A stretch of DNA of 64,000 nt. Source: Streptomyces albogriseolus. Its GTDB lineage: Bacteria; Actinomycetota; Actinomycetes; Streptomycetales; Streptomycetaceae. The stretch covers positions 30,451-94,450 of the forward strand of contig BMVA01000025.1 of the NCBI GenBank assembly GCA_014650475.1, written 5' to 3'. Under the pieces are notes generated by a model. The model worked only from the letters and a program-made list of their open reading frames with translations. It did not search any database and was not told the DNA's origin. The stretch's first letter is position 1. Each line of letters opens with the position of its first letter. This document shows, in pieces, positions 41,643 through 49,728 of this stretch. A program made the translations under genes and the position numbers.

Positions 41643-42641
41643 TCAGTCGCGGGGCGCCTGCCCGGTCGAGCCGCGCACCACCAACTCCGGTTCGAACAGC
41701 AGCTCTTCGGGGGCCACCGTGGTCCCGCTGATCTGTGCGTTGAGCAGCTCCACCACCGCCTTGCCCATGGCCTCGATGGGCTGGCGCACGGTGGTGAGCG
41801 GGGGTTCGGTGCAGTTCATCAGCGCCGAGTCGTCGTAGCCGACGACCGAGATCTGACCGGGCACGTCGAGTCCCTTGCGCCGGGCGGCCCGTACGACGCC
41901 GAGGGCGAGGGGGTCGCTGGCGCAGATGAAGCCGGTGACGCCCCGCTCGATCAGCCGGGTGGCCGCGGCGTGGCCGCCCTCGATGGAGAACATGGCGCGG
42001 GCGACGTGCTCTTCGGGCACCTCGCCCGCCACCGCCCGGGCGGCCGCCAGCTTGCGCGCCGACGGCACGTGGTCGCCGGGGCCGAGCACCAGGCCGATGC
42101 GCTCGTGCCCGAGCGAGGCGAGATGCCGCCAGGCCTGTTCCACGGCCACGGCGTCGTCGCACGACACGGCGGGGAAACCGAGGTGCTCGATGGCCGCGTT
42201 GACGAGGACGACGGGGATGTTGCGCTCGGCGAGCTGCCGGTAGTGGTCGTGGGGCGCGTCGGCCTGGGCGTAGAGGCCGCCGGCGAACACCACGCCGGAC
42301 ACCTGCTGTTGCAGCAGCAGGGTGACGTAGTCCGCCTCGGAGACCCCGCCGCGGGTCTGGGTGCAGAGCACGGGAGTCAGGCCGAGCTGGGCCAGCGCGC
42401 CGCCGATGACCTCGGCGAAGGCGGGGAAGATCGGGTTCTGCAGCTCGGGGAGGACCAGGCCGACCAGCCGGGCGCGCTCGCCGCGCAGCTGGGTGGGCCG
42501 CTCGTAGCCGAGCACGTCGAGGGCGGAGAGCACCGCCTGCCGGGTGCCCTCGGAGACTCCAGGCTTGCCGTTGAGCACCCGGCTGACCGTGGCCTCGCTG
42601 ACCCCGACCTTCTTCGCCACCACAGCAAGTCGTCGCGTCAT
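41643..42641 (-). CDS. LacI-family transcriptional regulator of the alpha-glucan cluster
   Basis: A 332-residue repressor. HTH and hinge: LAVVAKKVGVSEATVSRVLN then VSEGTRQAVLSALDVLGY. The sugar-binding core includes GLVLPELQNPIFPAFAEVIG, FICASDPLALGVVRAARRKG and LTTVRQPIEAMG. It sits directly upstream of the ABC-GH13-GH87 operon on the same strand (112 bp gap) and should control it. No ribosome-binding site precedes the ATG, whereas a TACGCT box lies just upstream, so the transcript could be leaderless. It resembles Streptomyces MalR/AglR-type regulators, but the inducer is unassigned. Confidence 0.93.
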   Translation of the reverse strand: MTRRLAVVAKKVGVSEATVSRVLNGKPGVSEGTRQAVLSALDVLGYERPTQLRGERARLVGLVLPELQNPIFPAFAEVIGGALAQLGLTPVLCTQTRGGVSEADYVTLLLQQQVSGVVFAGGLYAQADAPHDHYRQLAERNIPVVLVNAAIEHLGFPAVSCDDAVAVEQAWRHLASLGHERIGLVLGPGDHVPSARKLAAARAVAGEVPEEHVARAMFSIEGGHAAATRLIERGVTGFICASDPLALGVVRAARRKGLDVPGQISVVGYDDSALMNCTEPPLTTVRQPIEAMGKAVVELLNAQISGTTVAPEELLFEPELVVRGSTGQAPRD

Positions 42642-42672
42642 GACCGCAAGCGTAGCGCAAGATACGCAAGTT

Positions 42673-42692
42673 GTTTGCAGAATTACGCAAAC
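42673..42692. promoter_or_regulatory. LacI-type operator GTTTGC-N8-GCAAAC
   Basis: Perfect 6-bp arms (42673-42678 and 42687-42692), 32 bp upstream of the lacI start. Two further GCAAG elements (GCGCAAG and ACGCAAG on the plus strand) lie between it and the gene, giving several candidate half-sites. Likely autoregulation by the adjacent LacI protein; the GntR stop is at 42700. Confidence 0.55.
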
Positions 42693-42699
42693 TCTTGGG

Positions 42700-43368
42700 T
42701 CAGGGCGCTGCCCAGAGTCCCCTCACCTGCCCGAGATGACGGGTCATCACCGCGTGGACGGCCTCGGTGTCGCGGGCGAGCAGCGCGTCGAGGAGTGCGA
42801 GGTGCTCCTCGGCCGACGCCCGCAGCCGTCCCTGTCCGGCCGGCGCGGTCAGTCCGTACAGCCGGGAGCGGCGGCGCAGGTCCCGGACCACCTCGACGAG
42901 ATGGGCGTTGCCGGCGAGCGCCAGCAGCCCGAGGTGGAGGCGCTGGTCGGCGTCGACGTACGCGATGAGGTCCCCGGCCGCCGCGGCGGCGACGATCTCC
43001 TCGGCGACCGGCCGCAGTGCGGCGAGAGCCGCCGGGTCGGCCGTGGAGACCAGCGCCGCCGTCGTCGGGATCTCGATCAGGGCGCGCACGTGGGTGTACT
43101 CGTCCAGCTGCCGCTCCGACACGGCGGTGACCCGGTACCCCTTGTTGGGAACGGCGTCGACCAGCCCCTCCTTGGCGAGGTCGAGCAGCGCCTCGCGCAC
43201 GGGGGTGGCGGAGACGCCGAAGCGTGCCGCGAGCCCCGGAGCCGAGTACACCTCGCCGGGCCGCAGTTCACCGGCGATCAGCGCGGCCCGCAGGGCGTCC
43301 GCAACCCGCTCCCGGTAGCTGGGGCCGCGTCCGCCGAGGGCGGGCAGGGCGGGGCCGCCGGCGGTCAC
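42700..43368 (-). CDS. GntR-family (FadR/VanR-type) regulator of the hydroxyproline operon
   Basis: A 222-residue regulator: winged HTH in the N-terminus (YRERVADALRAALIAGELRP, GLAARFGVSATPVREALLDL) and an all-helical FCD ligand domain with metal-type His residues (DADQRLHLGLLALAGN and SAEEHLALLDAL). GntR/FCD proteins control many amino-acid and sugar-acid pathways. GTG at 43368 overlaps the epimerase stop by 4 bp, so it is the last gene of the operon and probably senses hydroxyproline or a product (inference). Confidence 0.9.
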   Translation of the reverse strand: MTAGGPALPALGGRGPSYRERVADALRAALIAGELRPGEVYSAPGLAARFGVSATPVREALLDLAKEGLVDAVPNKGYRVTAVSERQLDEYTHVRALIEIPTTAALVSTADPAALAALRPVAEEIVAAAAAGDLIAYVDADQRLHLGLLALAGNAHLVEVVRDLRRRSRLYGLTAPAGQGRLRASAEEHLALLDALLARDTEAVHAVMTRHLGQVRGLWAAP

Positions 43369-44366
43369 AGGACGAACCCCGCGGGGAACGGGTCGCTCGG
43401 GTCCAGCAGGTACTGGGCGGTGCCGGTGATCCAGGCCCGTCCGGTGAAGCTGGGCAGTACGGCGGGGTGTCCGGCCACCTCGGTGGCGCCGAGCAGCCGT
43501 CCGGTGAAGCGGGTGCCGATGAAGGACTCGTTGACGAACTCGGTGTGCAGGGGGAGTTCGCCGCGGGCGTGCAGCTGGGCCATGCGGGCGCTGGTGCCGG
43601 TGCCGCACGGCGAGCGGTCGAACCAGCCGGGGTGGATCACCATCGCGTGCCGCGAGTGCCGGGCGGTGGAGCCGGGCGCGGTGAGCTGCACGTGGTGGCA
43701 GCCGTGGATGGACGGGTCCTCCGGGTGCACGGGCTCCCCCTCGGCGTTGACCGCCTCCATCAGGGACAGCCCGGCCGCCAGGATGTCGTCCTTGCGGGAG
43801 CGGTCGAAGGGCAGTCCGAACTGCTCCAGCGGCAGAACGGCGTAGAAGTTCCCGCCGTACGCCAGGTCGTACGTGACCGTGCGCCCGTCGGGCAGGGTCG
43901 CCTCGCGGTCCAGGGCGACGGCGAAGGACGGCACGTTGCGCAGGGTCACGGCGGTGGCGGAGCCGTCCGCGACCTCGACCTCGGCGACGACCGGCCCGGC
44001 GGGCGTGTCCAGGCGGACGGTGGTGACCGGCTCGACGACCTCGACCATGCCCGTCTCCACCAGCACGGTCGCCACGCCGATGGTGCCGTGCCCGCACATC
44101 GGGAGGTACCCGGACACCTCGATGTAGACGACGCCCCAGTCGCAGTCGGGCCGGGTCGGCGGCTGGAGGATCGCGCCGCTCATCGCCGCGTGGCCGCGCG
44201 GCTCGTTCATCAGCAACTGCTTGACGTGGTCGCGGTGTTCGCGGAACCACAGGCGCCGTTCGTTCATCGTGGCGCCCGGGACGACGCCGATGCCGCCGGT
44301 GATCACACGGGTCGGCATCCCCTCGGTGTGCGAGTCGACGGCGTGCAGGACGAGTGAGCTGCGCAT
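43365..44366 (-). CDS. Proline racemase-family 4-hydroxyproline 2-epimerase
   Basis: A 333-residue enzyme with both catalytic cysteines, Cys91 in LPMCGHGTIG and Cys254 in SPCGTGTSA, as required for 2-epimerisation of trans-4-hydroxy-L-proline to cis-4-hydroxy-D-proline (a Cys-Thr pair would instead indicate a dehydratase). GGAGGAGG precedes the ATG. Next to a DapA-family deaminase and a three-part D-amino-acid dehydrogenase, it fits the first step of bacterial hydroxyproline catabolism (LhpA/HypF-type role). Confidence 0.9.
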   Translation of the reverse strand: MRSSLVLHAVDSHTEGMPTRVITGGIGVVPGATMNERRLWFREHRDHVKQLLMNEPRGHAAMSGAILQPPTRPDCDWGVVYIEVSGYLPMCGHGTIGVATVLVETGMVEVVEPVTTVRLDTPAGPVVAEVEVADGSATAVTLRNVPSFAVALDREATLPDGRTVTYDLAYGGNFYAVLPLEQFGLPFDRSRKDDILAAGLSLMEAVNAEGEPVHPEDPSIHGCHHVQLTAPGSTARHSRHAMVIHPGWFDRSPCGTGTSARMAQLHARGELPLHTEFVNESFIGTRFTGRLLGATEVAGHPAVLPSFTGRAWITGTAQYLLDPSDPFPAGFVL

Positions 44367-44382
44367 CTCCTGGCTCCTCCTC

Positions 44383-45273
44383 CTAGGCCAGTCCGGCCGC
44401 GACGGCCTTCTCGGTGGCGGCGCGCACGGCCGCCTCCTGCTCCGGGTCCAGCGGGACGCGCGGCGGACGGCAGGGCCCGCCGTGGCGTCCGACGAGATCC
44501 ATGGACCGTTTGATCGCCTGCACGAACTCCACGCGCGAGTCCCAGCGCAGCAGGGGGTGCAGCTGCCGGTACAGCGGCAGCGCGGTGGCCAGGTCCCCGC
44601 CGGTCGCGGCGCGGTACAGCTCCACGCAGGAGCGGGGCAGCGCGTTGGGGTATCCGGCGATCCAGCCCTTCGCCCCGGCGACGGCGAGCTCAAGCAGTAC
44701 GTCGTCGGCGCCGGTCAGCAGGTCCAGCTCGGGCGCGAGTTCCGCGATCCGGTAGGCGCGGCGCACGTCCCCGGAGAACTCCTTGACGGCCTGGACGTAT
44801 CCCTCGCCGTGCAGCCGGGCGAGCAGTTCCGGCACCAGGTCGACCTTGGTGTCGACCGGGTTGTTGTACGCGACGACAGGCAGCCCGGTGCGGGCGACCT
44901 CGGCGTAGTGGGCGAGGACGGACCGCTCGTCGGCGCGGTAGGCGTTGGGCGGCAGCAGCATCACCGCACGGCACCCGGCCCCGGCGGCCTGCTCGGCCCA
45001 GCGGCGCGCCTCGGCGGACCCGTAGGCCGCGACGCCGGGCATCACCCGCTCCCCGCCGACGGCGGCGACGGCCGTCTCCACGACCCGGGCACGCTCCTCG
45101 GGGGTGAGCACCTGGTACTCCCCCAGGGACCCGTTCGGCACGACCCCGTCGCACCCGTTCGCCACGAGCCAGGAGCAGTGCTCGGCGTACCGGTCGAGGT
45201 CGACGGTCAGGTCCTCCCGCAACGGCAACGCGGTGGCGACGAGGACTCCCCGCCAGGGGCGGTGATCGGTCAT
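44383..45273 (-). CDS. DapA-family pyrroline-4-hydroxy-2-carboxylate deaminase (hydroxyproline pathway)
   Basis: A 296-residue class I aldolase-fold enzyme. The Schiff-base Lys164 lies in VQAVKEFSGD and the catalytic Tyr136 in VVAYNNP; the NGSLGEYQVLTPEE block replaces the GTTGE of dihydrodipicolinate synthase. In hydroxyproline operons such a protein converts cis-4-hydroxy-pyrroline-2-carboxylate to 2-oxoglutarate semialdehyde and ammonia. The ATG overlaps the FAD-protein stop by 4 bp. Annotation as dihydrodipicolinate synthase would be a family-level error; context favours the deaminase. Confidence 0.85.
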   Translation of the reverse strand: MTDHRPWRGVLVATALPLREDLTVDLDRYAEHCSWLVANGCDGVVPNGSLGEYQVLTPEERARVVETAVAAVGGERVMPGVAAYGSAEARRWAEQAAGAGCRAVMLLPPNAYRADERSVLAHYAEVARTGLPVVAYNNPVDTKVDLVPELLARLHGEGYVQAVKEFSGDVRRAYRIAELAPELDLLTGADDVLLELAVAGAKGWIAGYPNALPRSCVELYRAATGGDLATALPLYRQLHPLLRWDSRVEFVQAIKRSMDLVGRHGGPCRPPRVPLDPEQEAAVRAATEKAVAAGLA

Positions 45274-46673
45274 GAGGGTCCTTCCTCGGAGCGCGGGTGA
45301 GGGCGGTCGTGCGGGGTGGGCCGGTCGTGCCGGGCCGCAAGGACGCCCAGGGGGACCGGGCGGGCGAAGGGGCGGCGGGACGGAGTGGGCGGGCAGCCGG
45401 TGAGGGCCGCCACCCCCGGTGCGCACATGCGGCCCTGGCACCAGCCCATGCCCGCGCGGGTGAGCAGCTTGACCGTGCGGGTGTCGCCGGCGCCGAGGGT
45501 GAGGGCCTCGCGGACGGCGCCCGCGGTGACCTCCTCGCAGCGGCAGAGCACCGTGTCGTCGGGGACGCCGTCGCCCCAGTGGGCCGGCGGGCCGTGCAGG
45601 GCGTGCAGGGCCGCCGCCGCCGTGCGCTCCCGGGCGCGGATCCGGGCGGCCGGCGCCCAGTCGTGCGGGTCGGGTGCCGTGCCGCGCAGCCGGGCCGCGA
45701 CCGAGCGCCCCGCGATGTGTCCCTCGGCCAGCGCGAGCGCCGCGCCGCCGATGCCCGTGGCCTCGCCGGCCGCCCATACGCCCGGCACGTCGGTGCGCTG
45801 TTCGGCGTCGACGGCGACGGCGTGGCCGTCGAGCCGGCAGCCGAGGGTCTCGGCGAGGTCGGTGTGCGGCAGCATGCCGTGTCCCACCGCGAGGGCGTCG
45901 CACGGCAGCAGCCGCTCGGTGCCCGGCCGGACGCGGCCCTCCGCCTCGAGGGCGGCGACGGTGACGCCGGTGAGCCGGTCCTCGCCGTGGGCGCGGACCA
46001 CGGTGTGCCGGGTGAGCACCGGGACCCGGTGGCGCAACAGCCGTGCCGCGTACCCGGCCGCCTCGGGCAGCTTGCCGGCCAGGGCGCGGGCGTGACGCGG
46101 CAGCCGTGCGGGGTCCGTGGACTCGACGAGCGCGGCGACGCGGACGCCCGCCGCCGCGAGTCCCGTGGCCACGGGCAGCAGCAGCGGGCCGGTCCCGGCG
46201 ACCACGGCTGTGCGCCCCGGGGTGACGAGGCCGCCCTTGAGCATGGCCTGCGCGCCGCCCGCCGTGACGACGCCCGGCAGGGTCCAGCCGGGGAACGGCA
46301 GGACCGTCTCGTACCCGCCGGTGGCCAGCAGCACGGCGTCGGCGCGCACGTCCACGGATTCCCGCTGCTCCGGTCCGAGCAGCGCGTGCACCGTCAGCCC
46401 GCCGGACTCCCGCTCCACGCACCAGACATGGTGCTCGGGCCGTACGTCGACGGCGCTCTCGGCGAGGGCGGCCCGCAGCCGGGTCCAGGTGCGCCGCCCG
46501 TGCCGCGGGACGGCGCCTTCCGTGCCGAGGCCGGGCGCGGGCTGCCGGAAGTACTGCCCGCCGGGCCGCGGCGCCGCGTCCACCAGGGCGACCCGGATCC
46601 CGCGCCGCGCCGCCGCCAGGGCCGCGGCGAGACCCGCCGGGCCCGCGCCGATCACGGCGAGGTCAGTCCTCAT
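45270..46673 (-). CDS. FAD-dependent oxidoreductase with BFD-like [2Fe-2S] motif, D-hydroxyproline dehydrogenase subunit
   Basis: A 467-residue flavoprotein. FAD-binding GAGPAGLAAALAAARRG starts at residue 9; a second nucleotide motif occurs near GTGPLLLPVATGL. The C-terminal part has CRCEEVTAGAVREAL and WCQGRMC, a bacterioferritin-associated-ferredoxin-like cluster site. This is the architecture of the HcnB/LhpE-type alpha subunit of multi-subunit D-hydroxyproline dehydrogenases. GGAGGG precedes the ATG. It overlaps the small ferredoxin gene by 11 bp and the deaminase gene by 4 bp, implying a strictly coupled complex. Confidence 0.87.
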   Translation of the reverse strand: MRTDLAVIGAGPAGLAAALAAARRGIRVALVDAAPRPGGQYFRQPAPGLGTEGAVPRHGRRTWTRLRAALAESAVDVRPEHHVWCVERESGGLTVHALLGPEQRESVDVRADAVLLATGGYETVLPFPGWTLPGVVTAGGAQAMLKGGLVTPGRTAVVAGTGPLLLPVATGLAAAGVRVAALVESTDPARLPRHARALAGKLPEAAGYAARLLRHRVPVLTRHTVVRAHGEDRLTGVTVAALEAEGRVRPGTERLLPCDALAVGHGMLPHTDLAETLGCRLDGHAVAVDAEQRTDVPGVWAAGEATGIGGAALALAEGHIAGRSVAARLRGTAPDPHDWAPAARIRARERTAAAALHALHGPPAHWGDGVPDDTVLCRCEEVTAGAVREALTLGAGDTRTVKLLTRAGMGWCQGRMCAPGVAALTGCPPTPSRRPFARPVPLGVLAARHDRPTPHDRPHPRSEEGPS

Positions 46674-46956
46674 GGCCCGTGCCCTCCTGGGTGCGGATGA
46701 CGTCCCCCGGGCGCGCCGGGACCAGGCAGGCCCGCCGGCCGGGGCGGCCGTTGACGGTGACGAGGCAGTCGAAGCAGACCCCGATGCCGCAGAACACCCC
46801 GCGCGGACGTCCGCCGTCGCGGGTGGTGCGCCAGGAGGTGATGCCGGCGGCCCACAACACGGCGGCGATCGTCCGTCCGGGCAGCGCCTCGACCGGCCGC
46901 CCGTCGAAGGTCACCTCGAACGCGCGTGCAGCGTCGGCGCTTTCGGGGGATGTCAC
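46663..46956 (-). CDS. Small (2Fe-2S)-binding protein, D-hydroxyproline dehydrogenase gamma-type subunit
   Basis: A 97-residue HcnA/LhpF-like ferredoxin-fold subunit. Cluster ligands Cys56, Cys61, Cys64 and Cys77 are in the arrangement C-X4-C-X2-C-X12-C (FCGIGVCFDCLVTVNG, then ACLV). The GTG at 46956 overlaps the stop of the DAO gene (GTGA) and AAGGAGG lies upstream. It transfers electrons between the FAD subunits (family knowledge). Confidence 0.88.
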   Translation of the reverse strand: MTSPESADAARAFEVTFDGRPVEALPGRTIAAVLWAAGITSWRTTRDGGRPRGVFCGIGVCFDCLVTVNGRPGRRACLVPARPGDVIRTQEGTGHED

Positions 46957-48116
46957 CGCGCGGCCTCCTTCGTCGGGCGGGGGAAGCGGTCGGGCCGGAA
47001 AGGCGCGAGGTCCAGCCCGGGCGTCTCCCCGGTGAGCGCCTGCGCGACCAGCAGCCCTGTGCCCGGGGCCAGTCCGATGCCGGCGCCCTCGTGCCCGCAG
47101 GCGTGGAACAGGCCCGGCGCCCGTGGGTCGGGGCCGATCGCCGGGAGATGGTCGGGCAGGTACGGCCGGAATCCGGCGTACGTGCGCACGGCCCGCACCT
47201 CCGACAGGAACGGGAACAGCCGGGTCGCCCCCGCCGCCAGCGCCCGTACGGCCCGCAGCGACAGGGAGCGGTCGAAGCCGACGCGTTCCCTGCTGGCGCC
47301 GATGAGGACCGGTCCGGCGGCCGTGCCCTCCACCACCGGGGAGGCCAGCAGGTCCGCCGTGTCGCCCGCGACGTCGGCGACGTAGTCGGCGGCGTACACC
47401 TTGTGCCGGATGCGGGGCGGCAGCGGTTCGGTGACGAGGACGAAGCCGCGCCGGGGCATGACCGGCAGGAACACGTCGGCGCGGGAGGCGAGTTCGCCTC
47501 CCCAGGTGCCGGCCGCGTTGACGACCGCAGGGGCGTGGACGTCGCCGCGCGTGGTGCGTACGCCGCGCACGGCGCCGTCGCGGGCGCGCAGCACGCGGGT
47601 CACCTCGTGGCCGGTGAGGAGGCGTGCTCCGGAGGCTTTCAGCAGGTGCGCCGCCGCGAGGGCGGGCATCACCTGGGCGTCCTGCGGGTAGCGCACGCCG
47701 CCCGGGAGGGCCGGCGCGAGGCGCGGTTCCAGGTCGTGGAGACGGTCGGCGGGCACGGCTTCGGCGGTCACCCCGGCCGCCCGCTGGGCGTCCGCGAACG
47801 CCCGCAGTCCGTCGACGGCCTCCGGGGTCTCCGCGACGACGAGGCCGCCCTTGGCGTCGTACTCGATGTCCGGGCCGTACCGCGCCGCGAGTTCCGCCCA
47901 CAGCCGGAGGGACAGCAGGGCCAGGCCGAGTTCGGGTCCGGGCGCCTTGTCGGAGACGAGGAGGTTCCCCTCCCCCGCGCCGGTCGTGCCGCCGGCCACC
48001 GGGCCGCGGTCCACGACGGTGACGCCGAGGCCGGCGCGAGCCGCGTACAGGGCGCAGGCGGCACCCGTCATCCCGGCGCCCACCACCACGACATCGCAGG
48101 TCAGCGACTCGCTCAC
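46953..48116 (-). CDS. FAD-dependent D-amino-acid oxidase-fold subunit (D-hydroxyproline dehydrogenase beta)
   Basis: A 387-residue DAO-family flavoprotein. The dinucleotide motif is VVVVGAGMTGAACALYAARAG (starting at residue 9 and split here only by naming), with VVDRGPVAGGTTGAGEGN and the C-terminal HACGHEGAGIGLAPGTG. It is the HcnC/LhpB-like catalytic subunit that oxidises cis-4-hydroxy-D-proline. The GTG at 48116 starts the operon. The promoter region upstream has tandem GTCACAC elements. Substrate is inferred from the operon. Confidence 0.87.
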   Translation of the reverse strand: MSESLTCDVVVVGAGMTGAACALYAARAGLGVTVVDRGPVAGGTTGAGEGNLLVSDKAPGPELGLALLSLRLWAELAARYGPDIEYDAKGGLVVAETPEAVDGLRAFADAQRAAGVTAEAVPADRLHDLEPRLAPALPGGVRYPQDAQVMPALAAAHLLKASGARLLTGHEVTRVLRARDGAVRGVRTTRGDVHAPAVVNAAGTWGGELASRADVFLPVMPRRGFVLVTEPLPPRIRHKVYAADYVADVAGDTADLLASPVVEGTAAGPVLIGASRERVGFDRSLSLRAVRALAAGATRLFPFLSEVRAVRTYAGFRPYLPDHLPAIGPDPRAPGLFHACGHEGAGIGLAPGTGLLVAQALTGETPGLDLAPFRPDRFPRPTKEAAR

Positions 48117-48120
48117 CCCA

Positions 48121-48141
48121 GTACTATGTCACACGTCACAC
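48121..48141 (-). promoter_or_regulatory. Promoter/operator region of the hydroxyproline operon
   Basis: The direct repeat GTCACAC-GTCACAC (48128-48141) lies just upstream of the first gene. On the minus strand, a CATAGT -10-like box sits only about 7 bp from the GTG at 48116, so the message may be leaderless. The repeats suit a GntR-type dimer. Confidence 0.45.
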
Positions 48142-48181
48142 AGCCGGGGAACAGGGCGGGAACGGACGCCCCTGAGGGTGC

Positions 48182-48841
48182 TCAGTCGGCGGTGGGGACC
48201 ACGCGCAGATGGGAGGCGGCGCGGCGGGTCCTGCGGCCCGGGCCGGTGGCGCGGGGCGTCTCCCGCAGGACGAACGTCACCCGGCGGCACTCCATCTCCT
48301 CGAGGACGGAGGTGGTCTCCACCAGCAGGCGGCACTCCGTGGCGCCCCGGCGCGGATCCGGGTGCAGCAACGGCCGTACGGAGCCGTCGTGTCCGGCGGC
48401 CCGCTCGCCCACGGCGCGCAGCCAGTGCGGCAGACCGTGCCGGTAGGCGGCGTCCATGATCGGGTCCTGGGCGATGTCCCGCCGTACGGCGTGCAGCACG
48501 GGGTCGTGGGCGTGCCGCTCGGCGGCCGCGGAGAAGTCCGCCAGCATGGGCAGGCACCAGCTCGCCTCGTGGTCGCCCAGCACCGTGGCGGCGTCCGGGT
48601 GGAACAGCACGAAGCGGAGGAAGTTGGCGCCGGGGTGAGCCGTCGGATGCGGCTCGACGCCCTGGAAAAGCGCCCGGAAGGCGCCGTTGGTGAGCAGGAC
48701 GTCCCACCGGTGGTCCACGACCAGCGACGGGAAGGGGACGGAATCCAGCAGGACGGCGTAGTCCCGCAGATAGTCCTGGGCCTCGGGAGTCCCGGGGCCG
48801 GGCCGCGGTGCCGGCCGCTGCCCTCCTGCCTGAAATGCCAT
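48182..48841 (-). CDS. MmyB-like ligand-binding-domain protein lacking the HTH
   Basis: A 219-residue protein with the PAS-like MmyB/MltR ligand-binding fold (SVPFPSLVVDHRWDVLLTNG, then ANFLRFVLFHPDA and a helical middle). In Streptomyces this domain is normally the C-terminal half of an XRE regulator with an N-terminal HTH; here only about 28 residues (Gly/Pro-rich) precede it and no HTH is seen. It may act as a dominant partner or sensor, or the gene may have lost its 5' half. It is divergent from an XRE gene at 49065. Confidence 0.75.
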   Translation of the reverse strand: MAFQAGGQRPAPRPGPGTPEAQDYLRDYAVLLDSVPFPSLVVDHRWDVLLTNGAFRALFQGVEPHPTAHPGANFLRFVLFHPDAATVLGDHEASWCLPMLADFSAAAERHAHDPVLHAVRRDIAQDPIMDAAYRHGLPHWLRAVGERAAGHDGSVRPLLHPDPRRGATECRLLVETTSVLEEMECRRVTFVLRETPRATGPGRRTRRAASHLRVVPTAD

Positions 48842-49064
48842 CGGGAGGTCACCCCTCTTGCCTGTGCGGCCCTGACGCGGCGCCCCGATCCTGCTGCCCG
48901 GAAGGTCGGCATGTCAACTATCGTGGCATTCCACGGCGATTGACGGCCGAAATTGGCCACAGTTGTGGCGAGACCTGGATGCGAGTTCGATACACCGGCT
49001 AGTCTCCGTGAGGTTCACGGCAATCGCTTGTGAGAAGCCTGTGAGAGACGTAGGAGATCTTTCG

Positions 49065-49715
49065 GTGACGGGTGGCTTCGAGGGTCCGGGCACCGCGCCG
49101 ACGAACGCGCTGCCCGCCGTCGTCGCCCGCGTCACCGCACTCGCCGACCGGCTCGGCGTGGCGCACAGCGAGGTCTTCGACGTGGGCCGGCTGTCCGTGG
49201 CGTCCGGCGTCCCGGAGCCCGTGGTCAGAGCGCTGCTGAGCGGGCAGCCCGCGGGCGAGCCCGATGTGCAGGCGCGTTTCCTGCAGCGGCTGGACCTGCT
49301 GCGCCGTACCCGGCTGAAGCCGAACGGACGCAAGTACACCCAGCAGGAGATCGCCGACGGCGCGGGCATGTCCCGGCAGCAGGCCGGCGCGCTCATCAAC
49401 GGCGACCGGCGGCCCACCATGGAGCACTGCGACGCCCTCCAGCGGTTCTTCCGGGTGCACGCCGGCTTCCTCACCGCCGAGGACCCGGAGGCGCTGGCGA
49501 GCGCCCTCCAGCACACCGAGCAGGAACTGCTCCAGAAGCTCGCGGAGCGGGAGTCGGCCACGGCGGCCGACGATCCACTGGAGCGGCTGCTGCAGGACCA
49601 CGGGGTGCGGGGCATCGCCTGGCGGGCCGCGCAGCTGCCCACCGACCAGCATCGCGACAAAGTCGCGGAATGGCTGGACATGCTCCTGGAGAGCGTCCAG
49701 CGGCCCAAGTCGTGA
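49065..49715 (+). CDS. XRE-type helix-turn-helix regulator
   Basis: A 216-residue protein with an HTH in the middle (about 85-130: YTQQEIADGAGMSRQQAGAL then INGDRRPTMEHCDAL) and a C-terminal helical region. The GTG at 49065 has GGAG 8 nt upstream (TAGGAGATC), preferred to earlier in-frame starts from 48963. It precedes an ImmA/IrrE-like peptidase gene by 13 bp; such pairs act as a repressor and a protease that cleaves or inactivates it, as in ICEBs1 ImmR/ImmA. Cellular role otherwise unknown. Confidence 0.85.
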   Translation: MTGGFEGPGTAPTNALPAVVARVTALADRLGVAHSEVFDVGRLSVASGVPEPVVRALLSGQPAGEPDVQARFLQRLDLLRRTRLKPNGRKYTQQEIADGAGMSRQQAGALINGDRRPTMEHCDALQRFFRVHAGFLTAEDPEALASALQHTEQELLQKLAERESATAADDPLERLLQDHGVRGIAWRAAQLPTDQHRDKVAEWLDMLLESVQRPKS

Positions 49716-49728
49716 CCCGGGGAGAACT

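Noticed and set aside
44383-45273. Annotation as a true dihydrodipicolinate synthase (dapA)
   Set aside because: The active-site GTTGE loop is replaced by NGSLGEY, and the operon points to hydroxyproline degradation.
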